Shown here one piece after another: positions 1 to 11,233 of a DNA stretch of 64,000 nt. Positions within the stretch are counted from its first letter, which is position 1, and every line of letters starts with the position of its first letter. The DNA is from Psychrobacter sp. NG25 (lineage in GTDB: Bacteria; Pseudomonadota; Gammaproteobacteria; Pseudomonadales; Moraxellaceae). The translations under genes and the position numbers were made by a program. Location: contig NZ_JADGMV010000005.1 of NCBI RefSeq assembly GCF_015234355.1, positions 186,001 through 250,000 on the forward strand. The letters run 5' to 3'. The notes under the pieces were generated by a model, which did no database searches, was not told the origin of the DNA, and saw only the letters and a program-made list of their open reading frames with translations.

Positions 1-1782
1 ATCGTGGCCAAACGCCATAATGTGCCAGTAAGTATACGTTTAGACCGTCAGGATGACATGGTAGTGACGGGTAAGCGCCACGAGTTTGCTAACCGATATG
101 ATGTTGGTGTCGATGATGCAGGTCAAATAATTGGCGTAGATATGCAATTATCAGGACTGTGTGGTTATTCGCCTGATTTGTCTGATGCTATCGTCGATCG
201 TGCGATGTTCCATTGTGATAATGCCTACTACTATCCAGCGGCACAGATAGCAGGTCATCGCTGTAAGACACACACCGTTTCTAACACGGCATATCGAGGT
301 TTTGGTGGTCCGCAAGGGTTACTAACGGCTGAATATATGATGGATCATATCGCCTATACATTGGGAAAAGACCCGCTACAAGTACGATTAACGAACTTAT
401 ATAAAGATGGTCAGAGCACCCATTATGGACAGCCGATTGAGCATTTTGATTTGGCCACGATTATGAAATCGCTGGCTGATGACAACGAGTACGATAAACG
501 TCGTCAGCAGGTTACAGAGGCCAATAAAAAAGCAGAAGCCGAGGGCAGTGATAAGCGCTTAGGCCTTGCATTGACTCCTGTCAAATTCGGTATCTCGTTT
601 ACCGTACAGCATTTGAATCAAGCAGGGGCGCTGGTACATATCTATACCGACGGTACTATCCAGATCAACCATGGTGGTACTGAGATGGGGCAAGGGCTAT
701 ATGTCAAGATTGCCCAAATTGTTGCCAATGAATTCGATGTAGATTTGGACACTGTAAAAGTAACGGCGACACGTACAGACAAAGTGCCGAACACCTCACC
801 AACAGCAGCTTCATCGGGTACAGATATTAATGGTAAAGCGGCACAAAATGCCTGTATTACCATTAAAGAGCGCTTGGTTGAGTTTGCTGCTGAGCATTTT
901 GAAGTTGTTGCAAAGGACATTAGGTTTGAGAATAATCATGTCTATATTTCCGATAAAGCCACGCTTACTTTTGCTGAATTAACATTGCTGGCTTACCAGC
1001 ATCGTATTAGTTTGTCTTCGACTGGTTATTATAAAACCCCGAAGATTTTTTATGATCGCTCAAAAGCATGGGGTCGTCCATTCTTCTACTTTGCCTTGGG
1101 TGCATCGTGTTCAGAAGTCGAGATTGATATCTTAACGGGTGAGTATAAAGTACTGCGCTGCGATATCTTGCATGATGTTGGTCAATCCATTAATCCAGAT
1201 ATTGATATTGGTCAGATCGAAGGTGGCTTCGTTCAAGGGATGGGCTGGCTGACGGCGGAAGAACTGATTTGGGATAAGACGGGCAAACTCGCTTCCAATA
1301 GCGCGGCTAGCTATAAGATTCCAACGGCTCATGACTTACCAAAACAGTGGAGCGTGAAACTGTTCGATCGTAAGAATGAAGAGCAGACAATTTATAATTC
1401 TAAAGCGGTGGGTGAGCCACCATTTATGTTGGCTGCCAGCGTTTGGTGTGCGATTAACAATGCAATCGCAAGCTTAGGTGATTATAAGAAAAATCCAGAG
1501 TTGACCATGCCAGCGACGCCAGAGGCTGTACTAAAATCTGTGATGCGCATGCAAGGTCAAGCGTGGGAGATTGCTGATAAAGTAGATATGGACACTATTG
1601 AGAGCTTAACGTCAGTTAAAGATAATTACGGTATCGATGATGATCGCGTACAGCCGCAGCAAGTACCTCATGGCAAAGATATCAATCCGACAGAAACTGA
1701 AGGCCAGTTATTCGACGATCAGCCCGAGGCGATAAAAGATCCAAATGTATCAACGGCTAGGGGTCCTGCGCACGGTGAGTAA
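1..1782 (+). CDS. xdhB: Xanthine dehydrogenase, molybdenum-binding (large) subunit, 3' part
   Basis: The reading frame is open from the first base, so the 5' end lies outside the window; about 593 codons are present. The product oxidises hypoxanthine to xanthine and urate at a molybdopterin centre. Family hallmarks are visible: RGFGGPQG near residue 98, GGTEMGQGLYVKIAQ (molybdopterin-binding region) near residue 222, and VGEPPFMLA with the presumed catalytic glutamate coded at 1414-1416. The C-terminal tail is polar and poorly conserved. The stop overlaps the proposed GTG start of xdhC, and guanine deaminase follows, giving a purine-degradation set. The family is certain; only the missing N-terminus limits the call. 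Confidence 0.95.
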   Translation: MVAKRHNVPVSIRLDRQDDMVVTGKRHEFANRYDVGVDDAGQIIGVDMQLSGLCGYSPDLSDAIVDRAMFHCDNAYYYPAAQIAGHRCKTHTVSNTAYRGFGGPQGLLTAEYMMDHIAYTLGKDPLQVRLTNLYKDGQSTHYGQPIEHFDLATIMKSLADDNEYDKRRQQVTEANKKAEAEGSDKRLGLALTPVKFGISFTVQHLNQAGALVHIYTDGTIQINHGGTEMGQGLYVKIAQIVANEFDVDLDTVKVTATRTDKVPNTSPTAASSGTDINGKAAQNACITIKERLVEFAAEHFEVVAKDIRFENNHVYISDKATLTFAELTLLAYQHRISLSSTGYYKTPKIFYDRSKAWGRPFFYFALGASCSEVEIDILTGEYKVLRCDILHDVGQSINPDIDIGQIEGGFVQGMGWLTAEELIWDKTGKLASNSAASYKIPTAHDLPKQWSVKLFDRKNEEQTIYNSKAVGEPPFMLAASVWCAINNAIASLGDYKKNPELTMPATPEAVLKSVMRMQGQAWEIADKVDMDTIESLTSVKDNYGIDDDRVQPQQVPHGKDINPTETEGQLFDDQPEAIKDPNVSTARGPAHGE

Positions 1783-2860
1783 TCTATCAGCGCCACAAAC
1801 ACCAGCATCACAAGCATCCGAGCCACACGTATCTGAGCCACAAATGTTATCGTGCTCAGCTGTACACTCGATGCCCTTGATACATTCGATGCGTTGGTAT
1901 GATGGGCTGGCACGATATCAGCAGCAGGGTATCGCACATATTTTGGCCACTGTCGTTGCTGTCAATGGTTCAGCGCCTCGAGAGTTGCAATCTAAAATGA
2001 TTGTAACGCTTGATGACTGCTGTGATACCTTGGGCGGCGGTAGTCTCGAGCATGATGTGACGATAACTGCTAGGAAGCTACTCAAAGGTGAGTCAGATAC
2101 AAATGATTCAAAAGGCTCCAAATCATCAAGAGAAGGTAAGTCTGAAAAAGCCAAGGCAGTGCGCCGTGACGCTGTTTATACCAAACATTATCCATTGGGC
2201 GCTAAGTTAGCACAGTGCTGCGGTGGTAGTGTCACCGTCATGTTTGAATGTTTTAATGTGACACCGCCCATGTCATTGTTAGTTTTTGGGGGAGGGCATG
2301 TCGCAGCGGCACTAATGACCATACTTGCCGATTTACCTTGTCAGGTGGATTGGGTGGATAGCCGTGCTGAAATGTTCGAGCGTTATGTGACGCAGGATGC
2401 TGATGCTATAGATGACCAAGTCACTTATCAATTGCCTGCGCATATTCGTCCACATATCGAGGAAGACCCTGTGGACTTTGTACGCCCATTCATTGCAAAC
2501 AGCCACCGGAATGCAGCCGCCAACAAAGGGGCTCAGTATTTTATATTAGTCATGACTCATGATCATAGTCTTGATTTTGACTTGGTGCGTGCTGCATTGG
2601 ATGCTTCTATAGATATAAATGCCGATGCTCATGAGGCCAATACTGACGATAGAGCATTACAATCTATGCCTTATCTTGGTTGTATCAGCTCAAAAACCAA
2701 AGAAAATCGTTTTAGAGCGCGTTTGCTTCAGCGCGGCTATAGTGAGCAATCGATTGCCAAGCTAACCATGCCAATAGGACTTGAGATTGGTGGCAAAGAG
2801 CCTATGGCCGTTGCTGTATCTATCGCTGCTCAAGTTTTGCAGCTTTATCATCGTGCATAA
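1775..2860 (+). CDS. xdhC: Xanthine dehydrogenase accessory protein XdhC
   Basis: XdhC-type factor that binds molybdenum cofactor and loads its sulfurated form into the XdhB subunit. The frame is open from an ATG at 1745, but I prefer the GTG at 1775: it overlaps the xdhB stop by 8 nt and has AGGGG at 1760-1764 upstream, whereas the ATG lies deep inside xdhB. The first conserved stretch (WYDGLARYQQQG) begins near codon 40. Visible family features are NGSAPRELQSKM, GGGSLEHDV, the Cys-rich AQCCGGSVTV, a Rossmann-like LLVFGGGHVAAAL, and a C-terminal PIGLEIGGKEPMAVAVSI. A low-complexity Ser/Lys insert lies near residues 110-130. Translational coupling to xdhB is likely. Confidence 0.92.
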   Translation: MSNLSAPQTPASQASEPHVSEPQMLSCSAVHSMPLIHSMRWYDGLARYQQQGIAHILATVVAVNGSAPRELQSKMIVTLDDCCDTLGGGSLEHDVTITARKLLKGESDTNDSKGSKSSREGKSEKAKAVRRDAVYTKHYPLGAKLAQCCGGSVTVMFECFNVTPPMSLLVFGGGHVAAALMTILADLPCQVDWVDSRAEMFERYVTQDADAIDDQVTYQLPAHIRPHIEEDPVDFVRPFIANSHRNAAANKGAQYFILVMTHDHSLDFDLVRAALDASIDINADAHEANTDDRALQSMPYLGCISSKTKENRFRARLLQRGYSEQSIAKLTMPIGLEIGGKEPMAVAVSIAAQVLQLYHRA

Positions 2861-2865
2861 ATGTC

Positions 2866-2928
2866 ATAGGTCATAACTGATATTGACCTATAAACTTTGC
2901 ATTACGGTTCAACTTTACGGTTCAACTT
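2866..2928. repeat. Hairpin and perfect 13-bp tandem duplication after xdhC
   Basis: An 8-bp inverted repeat (ATAGGTCA at 2866-2873, TGACCTAT at 2884-2891) lies just after the xdhC stop. It could form a hairpin but has no T tract, so it is a weak terminator candidate. It is followed by TACGGTTCAACTT twice in direct tandem (2903-2915 and 2916-2928). No gene is visible between xdhC and guaD. Confidence 0.5.
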
Positions 2929-3088
2929 TCTATTTTCAGACATTACTTTCGTCTTTTATCTTTGTACGCCATAACGATATATAGGCTGCACTCAGTCACT
3001 TTGTGTTCAAAATATGCTCGTCATGTTTGAGTGCTTAACATGGCCTAATCTTGTGCCAAAGTGCTGATCCATTAATGTGAGATTTTTT

Positions 3089-4531
3089 ATGGCCATACAT
3101 ATTTATCAAGCTCAATTACTGCATTATCTTACCGAAGATGACCTTGCTATCCGATCAAAAGAATTGGAGGCTGCGGCAAAAGATTCAGACAATGCCCAGT
3201 ATCTAAATACCATAGAGCTGGATAGCAGTATCTCACTATTACCTGTCATCGCAGACGTGAACGTTTATCCTGAGTATATTGCAGACGGTGCACTCGTAGT
3301 CGATGATACAACAGGTCTAGTTGTGGATTACGGGAATTGTGCCTCAATGATGTCGCAGTATGGCAATGAGAGTAAGCATGAAAGCAAAGCATCAGTACAG
3401 ATTCATAATTGTAAGCATAATATCATCATGCCAGGTTTTATCGATACTCATGTGCATTACCCACAGATAGACATGATTGCTGCTTTTGGAGAGCAGTTGC
3501 TTGATTGGCTCAATAATTATACTTTTGTCACCGAGGCAAATTTTGGTAATCCAAAAGTTGCCCATGATACCGCCCGATTCTTTTTAAACCAGTTGTTGGC
3601 CAACGGTACAACGAGTGCATTGGTGTTTTCGACCAGTCATCCGCAATCGGTAGAGGCTTTCTTTACTGAAAGCATTCGACTGAACACACGCATGATTACT
3701 GGTAATGTGCTGATGGATCAAAATGCGCCTGAAAACCTGTGTGTGCCTACTGAGCAGGGCATCCGAGATGCACAAAATATCATTGATAAATGGCATGAGC
3801 GTGGACGTCAACATGTGGCAATAACCCCAAGGTTTGCGATTACATCGACGCCAAAACAATTGCAAATGACGGGTGAGCTATACCGCAGTTACGATAGTGT
3901 TTATCTGCAAACACATCTGGCCGAAAACCTTGATGAAGTGGTATTTGTACGTGAGCTTTATCCCAATCACAAAGGCTATCTAGATGTTTATCATGATATG
4001 GGCTTATTGGGCAGACGAACCACATTGGCACATGGTATTTACCTTGAAACCTCAGAGTATGAAGTGTTACGTGATACGGGTACTCAAATAGCGCACTGTC
4101 CAACCTCTAACTTGTTTTTGGGTAGTGGTCTGTTCGATTTGTCCAAAACCTTGAGTTATACCGGTGTAAGTATCGCGACTGATGTGGGGGCGGGTACTAG
4201 TTTATCGATGCTGACGACTTTATCAGAAGCTTATAAGGTTCAGCAATTACAGAAGAAATCACTATCAGCCCATCAAGGGTTATATCAGATTACGCTGGGT
4301 AATGCGCAGTCGTTATTGTTGGATGATAAAATTGGCAATTTCATGCCAAACAAAGAAGCTGATTTTGTCGTGATAAATATGGGCGGTACGGAGTTGCTTG
4401 AGCGTCGTATGACACAGACCAAGTCACTTGAAGAGCAGTTGTTTGTGTTGATGATGCTAGGCGATGATAGAGTGATTGAGCAGACTGTTATCGCTGGCGT
4501 GAGTCGCTATAAGAGATCTACGACTTTATAG
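3089..4531 (+). CDS. guaD: Guanine deaminase
   Basis: Cytosolic zinc amidohydrolase converting guanine to xanthine, the substrate of the upstream xanthine dehydrogenase. From the ATG at 3089 it has 480 residues, near the usual family length of about 440-450 plus an N-terminal extension. The metal-binding HxH is in PGFIDTHVHYPQ (His121 and His123), with HLAEN, LAHGIYL and the late ATDVGAGTSLSM also typical. A GTG at 3077 is in frame four codons upstream, but GTGAGA there could serve as a weak ribosome site for the ATG, which I prefer. It probably has its own promoter, since about 230 bp separate it from xdhC. Confidence 0.93.
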   Translation: MAIHIYQAQLLHYLTEDDLAIRSKELEAAAKDSDNAQYLNTIELDSSISLLPVIADVNVYPEYIADGALVVDDTTGLVVDYGNCASMMSQYGNESKHESKASVQIHNCKHNIIMPGFIDTHVHYPQIDMIAAFGEQLLDWLNNYTFVTEANFGNPKVAHDTARFFLNQLLANGTTSALVFSTSHPQSVEAFFTESIRLNTRMITGNVLMDQNAPENLCVPTEQGIRDAQNIIDKWHERGRQHVAITPRFAITSTPKQLQMTGELYRSYDSVYLQTHLAENLDEVVFVRELYPNHKGYLDVYHDMGLLGRRTTLAHGIYLETSEYEVLRDTGTQIAHCPTSNLFLGSGLFDLSKTLSYTGVSIATDVGAGTSLSMLTTLSEAYKVQQLQKKSLSAHQGLYQITLGNAQSLLLDDKIGNFMPNKEADFVVINMGGTELLERRMTQTKSLEEQLFVLMMLGDDRVIEQTVIAGVSRYKRSTTL

Positions 4532-4614
4532 GATAAGTGTTTGTAGAATAAGTGATAAAAATATGGTGTTGTTTAACACAGTATGATGCTTCAAACGACA
4601 TCGTTTAGATGCTC

Positions 4615-4686
4615 TTATTTGAATAGCCTTTATTTGAATAGCACCCAGTGTCTATTTTACTAAAGTTACTTTGTAAATAGACACTG
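4615..4686. terminator. Direct repeat plus 12-bp hairpin between guaD and roxA
   Basis: TTATTTGAATAGC occurs twice (4615-4627 and 4630-4642). It is followed by a perfect 12-bp inverted repeat, CAGTGTCTATTT at 4646-4657 and AAATAGACACTG at 4675-4686, with a 17-nt loop. It sits between two convergent genes, so a bidirectional terminator is the simplest role, although no clear T tract follows. Confidence 0.5.
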
Positions 4687-4742
4687 AGCATGTTTCGCTA
4701 TGAATCCTGTTTAAGCTTTAGTTAAATGCCAGCATTAGCACA

Positions 4743-5915
4743 TTATTCAGGATAATTAATCCAAACCCAGCCGTTTTCTAACCATTCACTTAATTCATCT
4801 GGGTCAATATCCGTGATATCTTGATTTGTTAAATGCTCGCCACTGGCCAAGCGTATCAACACCGTCGTTGACACATCATCTAGCCCATCAATACGCTGAC
4901 CGTTCGCATATAGTATGATGCCATCATCAGTTTGGCTGTAGATCAAGCGGTTGTTATAGTCAGCTTGCAGTGTTGCCCCTTCAGCCAAGGCTTGCATCAG
5001 CTCGTCTGTATCTAAAGTTTCTTCTGGTACGAGTGCATCATATTGACGCTTGCTAACCACTTCAGACACTGCTTGGCGAATCATGTCATCACCACGATCA
5101 GATTGTAGCATTTGCAACAGTTGGTTTTTAATCGCTTGGATACTATCAGCTTGTAGCTCACCTGATGCTTGTAGCGCTTGTGGCAGTATCATCGGTATAA
5201 ATAAATCGCTGTCGTTGGTTGCGATATCAGCCATATTATCGATGATTTGCATCAAGTTTGGGCGACGGCAGCCAAAAGAAAACGTCAAACAGTCATCTTG
5301 TGCAACGCCAAAGTGCGATAATTTAGGTGGTACGTACAGCACATCGCCAGCTTCTAATATCTCATCAAATATAATCTCGCCCATATCGTCAAAAAGTCTG
5401 ATTGGCTCATCGGCGACGAACTCTGTGCTTTTATCACAGAACTTGCCTAGCTGCCAACGGCGGTGACCGTAACCTTGTGCCAAAAACACATCATAATCAT
5501 CATAGTGTTTGCCCACGGAGCCACCTTTTGGCGCATACGAGACCATAATGTCATCGCGCTGCCACTGAGGTATAAAGTCAAAAGCTTGCCACAGTTGACC
5601 AAGCTCAGGTGACCATTGCTCTAGATTTTGTACGAGCGCCGTCCATTGCTCGGGCAAGTTATCAAAATCAGCTTCAGTCAGCGGGCTTTTTTTGAGTTGC
5701 CACTGTGCTTGGCCTTCGGTCTTGGTTGCGGACTGGGTTAGTAGGCGCGCTGATGCCTCTTCTTCTAGGGCTAAGCCTAGCATGTCATCAGGCTCAAACA
5801 TGCCAATGAGTTGTGGCAAGCCTTGCTTAATGAGAAGCGGTTTTTTTTGCCAGTATTCTGCTAGGAACTGTTCAGCAGTGATAGAAGCTGGTAAACATAA
5901 AGGTATAGAAGTCAT
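4743..5915 (-). CDS. roxA: Cupin/JmjC-like ribosomal protein L16 arginine 3-hydroxylase (RoxA/YcfD type)
   Basis: 2-oxoglutarate/Fe(II) oxygenase of the YcfD/RoxA family, which in E. coli hydroxylates an arginine of ribosomal protein L16. The iron ligands are visible as HYD (His137, Asp139, within GGSVGKHYDDYDVFLAQGYG) and His201 in YVPPKLSHFG. GHRRWQLG and FSFGCRRP are also family-typical. I start it at the ATG at 5915 (390 residues). The frame stays open 30 codons further to 6005, but that stretch is hydrophobic, absent from relatives, and would leave little room for a promoter. The hydroxylation target is inferred from the family. Confidence 0.85.
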   Translation of the reverse strand: MTSIPLCLPASITAEQFLAEYWQKKPLLIKQGLPQLIGMFEPDDMLGLALEEEASARLLTQSATKTEGQAQWQLKKSPLTEADFDNLPEQWTALVQNLEQWSPELGQLWQAFDFIPQWQRDDIMVSYAPKGGSVGKHYDDYDVFLAQGYGHRRWQLGKFCDKSTEFVADEPIRLFDDMGEIIFDEILEAGDVLYVPPKLSHFGVAQDDCLTFSFGCRRPNLMQIIDNMADIATNDSDLFIPMILPQALQASGELQADSIQAIKNQLLQMLQSDRGDDMIRQAVSEVVSKRQYDALVPEETLDTDELMQALAEGATLQADYNNRLIYSQTDDGIILYANGQRIDGLDDVSTTVLIRLASGEHLTNQDITDIDPDELSEWLENGWVWINYPE

Positions 5916-6063
5916 TGGTGAATCCGTGTCTTTAGATAAGAATAAGTATAAGAATAATAGTGATGATTGCTTTATAGGAAGGTTGTAATGGTTTATTATT
6001 ATCACCTATCTGATGGCTAATAATGATTAACTATCAGAGCATACAATCAATGGTAGAAAATTT

Positions 6064-6249
6064 ATGAAAAAGTTACATTTTATTGTCATTATCGCTAGTG
6101 TGTTTTTGATACAAGGCTGTGTACACAAGCTTGTGACAGTGCCTGCAAAAATCGCTTATAAAACCACTAAAGGCGTGGTAAAAGGTACGGTTGCAGTGGG
6201 TAAAGCCATCATACCGGGCGATAGTGATGACGAAAAAAAAGATGATTAG
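6064..6249 (+). CDS. Small lipoprotein
   Basis: 61-residue protein with a lysine-rich start, a hydrophobic core and a lipobox LIQGC ending at Cys19, so it is predicted to be cleaved by signal peptidase II and lipidated. The mature part contains a short repeat-like stretch (VPAKIAYKTTKGVVKGTVAVGKA) split by glycines, then an acidic/lysine tail (DSDDEKKDD). It is divergent from roxA and convergent with the DUF2238 gene. Function unknown. Confidence 0.75.
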   Translation: MKKLHFIVIIASVFLIQGCVHKLVTVPAKIAYKTTKGVVKGTVAVGKAIIPGDSDDEKKDD

Positions 6250-6274
6250 TTTATTGTTCGGCTGTTGTTTCCGG

Positions 6275-6913
6275 CTACTTGATTACGACATTATCGTGAC
6301 GAGTTTGAAATAGAGTAATCACCGCAGCGATTAGCCCACCGAGTAGTGCTAATGCCATGTCTTTGTGGGCATCCCAAACATCACCTTGCTGACCGTTATA
6401 AGCTTCTGCTGCTTCTGGCGATAAGGTGGTTGCAATTCCCCATTCTAATAGCTCATAGAGCAGGCTTGATGACATATTAATCATTAGTGCAATCGCTATC
6501 AAAAGTTTGATGGATGATATCTTAAAGATGAATTTTGAGCTCTCAACCATCGCACTGAGTAGCAAAAGCCCATAGCTAAAATGTACGAGCCTGTCATACA
6601 TATTTCGCTGCCAACCAAACAAATCGTTTAAGCTGACGCCAAATATGAGCTGTGTCCAATCATCATAGGGCACATATGAGTATAGATAACGTGCACCGAT
6701 AATATGAATGAATAGAAATATTGAAGCGAGGACATAGGAGCGTGAGCTAATATGCCAATAGTGGTAGGCTAGTAGCATCAACCCTAAAAAAATCAAGGTA
6801 CCCAACTGATGTAGTAGGTAGTTTGACCATTCTAGAGGCTCAATACTTGCTAGCACCATTACGATGAATACTGCAATGGTACTGACAAGCACAGATATAA
6901 AATTTCGCTGCAT
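6275..6913 (-). CDS. DUF2238 (YjdF-like) integral membrane protein
   Basis: 212-residue protein made largely of hydrophobic helices (about six membrane segments). It carries conserved-looking polar motifs that I associate with the DUF2238/YjdF family: GARYLYSYVPYDDW, the following NMYDRLVHFSYGLLL and LLYELLEWG. It lies 40 bp downstream of purB on the same strand and converges on the small lipoprotein gene. The role is not known. The family call rests on motif recognition. Confidence 0.75.
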   Translation of the reverse strand: MQRNFISVLVSTIAVFIVMVLASIEPLEWSNYLLHQLGTLIFLGLMLLAYHYWHISSRSYVLASIFLFIHIIGARYLYSYVPYDDWTQLIFGVSLNDLFGWQRNMYDRLVHFSYGLLLLSAMVESSKFIFKISSIKLLIAIALMINMSSSLLYELLEWGIATTLSPEAAEAYNGQQGDVWDAHKDMALALLGGLIAAVITLFQTRHDNVVIK

Positions 6914-6953
6914 TTTGCCCGCTTATTTTTTGCTAGCTATTAATAGCAGCCAA

Positions 6954-8366
<1,413 letters not shown>

Positions 8367-8469
8367 TTAGCTTAGTCAGTGATTGTAGTGAAATAAATCG
8401 TTTTAAGTACAACAGTAAAAATAATTTAATAATGGTGTCGCGGTTCTCGAAAGTAACGCTGTAATTCTT

Positions 8470-9696
8470 TTAGAAGCCGCATGGTGCATCAATCGTGGCA
8501 ATCACGCCGCCACCTAGACATACTTCATTGATATAAAAAACGGCTGACTGACCCGGAGTGACGGCACGTTGTGGCTCGTCAAACACCACACGGACATCGC
8601 TTCCGTCAGCACTTGTCGCAAATACACGACACGCTTGGTCTGGTTGGCGATAGCGTGCTTTTGCCATACAGAGTAGGCCCTCTGTGGTAAACACTTCTGC
8701 GGGTGGCAGGCCGTCGACCCAATCCATTTTATAAGCCGTCAGCTCATTGCTGAGCATCATTGGATGTTCATGTCCCTGACCGACGATCAAACGGTTTTTG
8801 TCCAGATCTTTTGCCAATACAAACCAAGGCTCTTCAGGACGATCTTTGACACCGCCAATACCAATACCGCCGCGCTGACCTAAGGTGTAATACATCAGGC
8901 CGTCATGAGTGCCGATAGTATGACCGTCGTCAGTCACGATGTCGCCTTTTTGGGCAGGCAAGTATTGTTGTAAAAAGTCCTTGAAACGGCGCTCACCGAT
9001 AAAGCAGATACCCGTAGAGTCTTTCTTTTTGGCTGTCGCTAAATCATGTTCTTCTGCAATCTGACGTACCACTGGCTTTTCGAGCTCACCGACTGGAAAT
9101 AATGTCTTAGCAATTTTATCGCCACCAACAGCATGTAAGAAGTAACTCTGATCTTTATTATTATCTAGACCACGTAAGAGCTGAGCAACTTCATCCCCAT
9201 CGGCATTGGTATAATTCACACTGCGTCGCGTATAGTGACCAGTCGCGATGTAATCAGCGCCCAGAGTCAAGGCATAGTCTAAGAAAGCTTTAAACTTAAT
9301 TTCTTTATTGCATAAAATATCAGGGTTTGGGGTGCGTCCCGCTTTATATTCTGCTAAAAAGTGCTCAAAAACACGATCCCAGTATTCCATGGCAAAGTTG
9401 GCCGTGTGCAGCTTCATACCAATTTTGTCACACACGGCTTGAGCGTCTGCCAAATCATCCATCGCCGTACAGTATTCCGTACCGTCATCTTCTTCCCAGT
9501 TCTTCATAAACAGGCCTTCTACCTTAAACCCTGCTTGTTGGAGTAGGACGGCAGATACAGAAGAATCAACACCACCTGACATACCGACAATCACATGCTT
9601 GGTGCTAGGATTATCAATATCGGCAAGCGTCAAAGTACGCTGGGCGCTGAAAGAATCAGAAACGGGTATGCTTGATGTATTTGGGATGGCTGACAT
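8470..9696 (-). CDS. mnmA: tRNA-specific 2-thiouridylase MnmA
   Basis: ATP-dependent enzyme that inserts sulfur at U34 of tRNA Lys, Glu and Gln. The PP-loop is GMSGGVDSS (residues 38-46), and the two catalytic cysteines are Cys129 in [12 protein letters not shown] and Cys231 in [13 protein letters not shown] use the ATG at 9696 (408 residues); an in-frame TTG at 9708 is possible but less likely. The N-terminus is about 30 residues longer than in E. coli. Its sulfur should arrive through TusDCBE (41.3-42.8 kb), and MnmG (12.1 kb) modifies the same base. Confidence 0.96.
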   Translation of the reverse strand: MSAIPNTSSIPVSDSFSAQRTLTLADIDNPSTKHVIVGMSGGVDSSVSAVLLQQAGFKVEGLFMKNWEEDDGTEYCTAMDDLADAQAVCDKIGMKLHTANFAMEYWDRVFEHFLAEYKAGRTPNPDILCNKEIKFKAFLDYALTLGADYIATGHYTRRSVNYTNADGDEVAQLLRGLDNNKDQSYFLHAVGGDKIAKTLFPVGELEKPVVRQIAEEHDLATAKKKDSTGICFIGERRFKDFLQQYLPAQKGDIVTDDGHTIGTHDGLMYYTLGQRGGIGIGGVKDRPEEPWFVLAKDLDKNRLIVGQGHEHPMMLSNELTAYKMDWVDGLPPAEVFTTEGLLCMAKARYRQPDQACRVFATSADGSDVRVVFDEPQRAVTPGQSAVFYINEVCLGGGVIATIDAPCGF

Positions 9697-9792
9697 AAGA
9701 CGGCTCAACTATTTATACCTTAATTCAAAATTTGACATGACCATATAAGCTGGTGCTGTTTACTAAAGTTAATAGATTTAGTAAGTTGACCA

Positions 9793-9815
9793 CATTGACA
9801 TTGACATTGACATTG
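9793..9815. repeat. Short tandem repeat of CATTGA
   Basis: Nearly four direct copies of the hexamer CATTGA lie in the divergent mnmA/ispF promoter region. Read in another phase the unit is TTGACA, the sigma-70 -35 consensus, at 9795, 9801 and 9807. A TATGAT at 9841 is too far from these for a standard spacer. The unit is prone to slippage. Confidence 0.6.
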
Positions 9816-9982
9816 TCATCTCATCTTTCAGATTTGGTATTATGATAAAATAAGCGTCATATTATACCAGTTAATTGAAACTGGTGGCGACCTATGGCAT
9901 CTTACTGCTCGTAAAACTGCTTTGAAAATTCAGATAGTAGTTTTAAATTATTTTAATCGCCTTTATTTTATTTGGAATACTA

Positions 9983-10483
9983 ATGATAAAAATTGGACAA
10001 GGTATCGATGTTCATGCTTTCCATAATAATGGTCAGCAGCAGCAATATGTCATATTAGCAGGCGTGCCCATTGAGCATACTCACAGTTTGCTTGCACATT
10101 CTGACGGTGATGTGGTGTTACATGCGCTCGCTGATGCACTGCTTGGCGCACTAGCGCTTGGTGATATCGGTCAGCATTTCCCTGATACCGATGCGGCACA
10201 TGCGGGTTTGGATTCGCGAGTCTTGTTACGCTACGTCTATGGCAAAGTACAAGAGGCAGGATATCGGTTAGGCAATGCGGATATTACTGTGATGTGCGAA
10301 CGTCCAAAGCTGGCGCCGCACAGTCAGGCAATGCGTGAAAATATCGCCAGTGATTTGCAAACAGATATCAGTAATATCAGTGTGAAAGCCACCACGACTG
10401 AAAAGTTAGGGTTTACAGGTCGTCAAGAGGGCATCATGGCAAATGCCGTGGTATTATTAGTGCCTCATAGAGTTGATGTTTAA
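9983..10483 (+). CDS. ispF: 2-C-methyl-D-erythritol 2,4-cyclodiphosphate synthase
   Basis: Fifth step of the non-mevalonate isoprenoid pathway, making MEcPP from CDP-ME 2-phosphate; a homotrimeric zinc enzyme. The metal ligands Asp9 and His11 are in [38 protein letters not shown] and the late [17 protein letters not shown] are signature segments. At 166 residues the length is usual. It stands alone here; ispD is not adjacent in this window. Confidence 0.97.
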   Translation: MIKIGQGIDVHAFHNNGQQQQYVILAGVPIEHTHSLLAHSDGDVVLHALADALLGALALGDIGQHFPDTDAAHAGLDSRVLLRYVYGKVQEAGYRLGNADITVMCERPKLAPHSQAMRENIASDLQTDISNISVKATTTEKLGFTGRQEGIMANAVVLLVPHRVDV

Positions 10484-10606
10484 CCGATATATAATCATAC
10501 TTGTAATATCGTGTTGATTGCCCCATATATCAGCCGTCTCTTTACTCAATTATTTTGTAATATTAATTACTGTTTTCAATGAACCGCTTTATCAATAGGA
10601 GCTTTT

Positions 10607-10957
10607 ATGACTGAGCAAACCCCAAACACTGCTGCAAACGACGTTGAACAATTGATCCGTGATCAAATCCGTGACAATAAAGTTATTATTTATATGAAAG
10701 GCACGCCGCAATTCCCACAGTGTGGCTTTTCTGCTAAATCGATTGAAGTTCTTACTCAAATCGGTCGCCCATTTGCCTTTGTAAATATTTTAGAAAACCC
10801 AGAAATTCGTGCAACTTTACCAAAAGTGGCGAACTGGCCAACGTTTCCACAATTATGGATTGACGGTGAGTTGATGGGTGGATCAGACATCATCTTGCAG
10901 ATGTATCAATCAGGTGAGCTAAAGCCATTGGTTGAAGCAAACAGCCCAGCTGCTTAA
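10607..10957 (+). CDS. grxD: Monothiol glutaredoxin, Grx4 type
   Basis: 116-residue glutaredoxin of the CGFS class. The active-site Cys39 is in FPQCGFSAKS, followed by WPTFPQLWIDGELMGGSDI, which holds the glutathione-binding TFPQ and GGSD segments. Family members carry a [2Fe-2S] cluster bridged with glutathione and work with BolA in iron-sulfur trafficking. Ribosome site AGGAG lies just upstream. A terminator-like hairpin follows about 160 bp later. Confidence 0.96.
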   Translation: MTEQTPNTAANDVEQLIRDQIRDNKVIIYMKGTPQFPQCGFSAKSIEVLTQIGRPFAFVNILENPEIRATLPKVANWPTFPQLWIDGELMGGSDIILQMYQSGELKPLVEANSPAA

Positions 10958-11114
10958 TGCTAAAAACACTTATCCAAGCTTTTTTATTATAGCCATTCCA
11001 CTATAAAAGTATTACAGCGTTAACCTCGCTTGAAGTATCACATATACATCTACACTTGGTTGCCTTGTACTACTTTTAAATTGAATCGACTATATCAAGC
11101 TGATAAGTTTTAAG

Positions 11115-11166
11115 AATAAAAGCTCGAGTCAGTCCTTAAGTGGTCGCTCGGGCTTTTATTGTTTTT
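11115..11166 (+). terminator. Rho-independent terminator after grxD
   Basis: AATAAAAGCTCGAG pairs with CGCTCGGGCTTTTATT across a 15-nt loop, and TGTTTTTG follows. Both arms carry A/T tails, so it could act on either strand. It is the only feature seen in the 276 bp between grxD and the next gene. Confidence 0.75.
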
Positions 11167-11233
11167 GTCAGTCTTGACCCCATATATGGCTCAACAGCAA
11201 ATATTATAAAAACATAAATAGTGAGAGAATATT

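Noticed and set aside
1719-1937. 72-codon minus-strand frame over the xdhB/xdhC junction
   Set aside because: Shadow of two strongly supported plus-strand genes; no ribosome site and no recognisable protein.
9697-9708. TTG start for mnmA at 9708
   Set aside because: The ATG at 9696 is four codons later; nothing in the sequence favours the TTG.
9793-9815. CRISPR-like array
   Set aside because: Direct hexamer tandem without spacers; no cas genes in the window.
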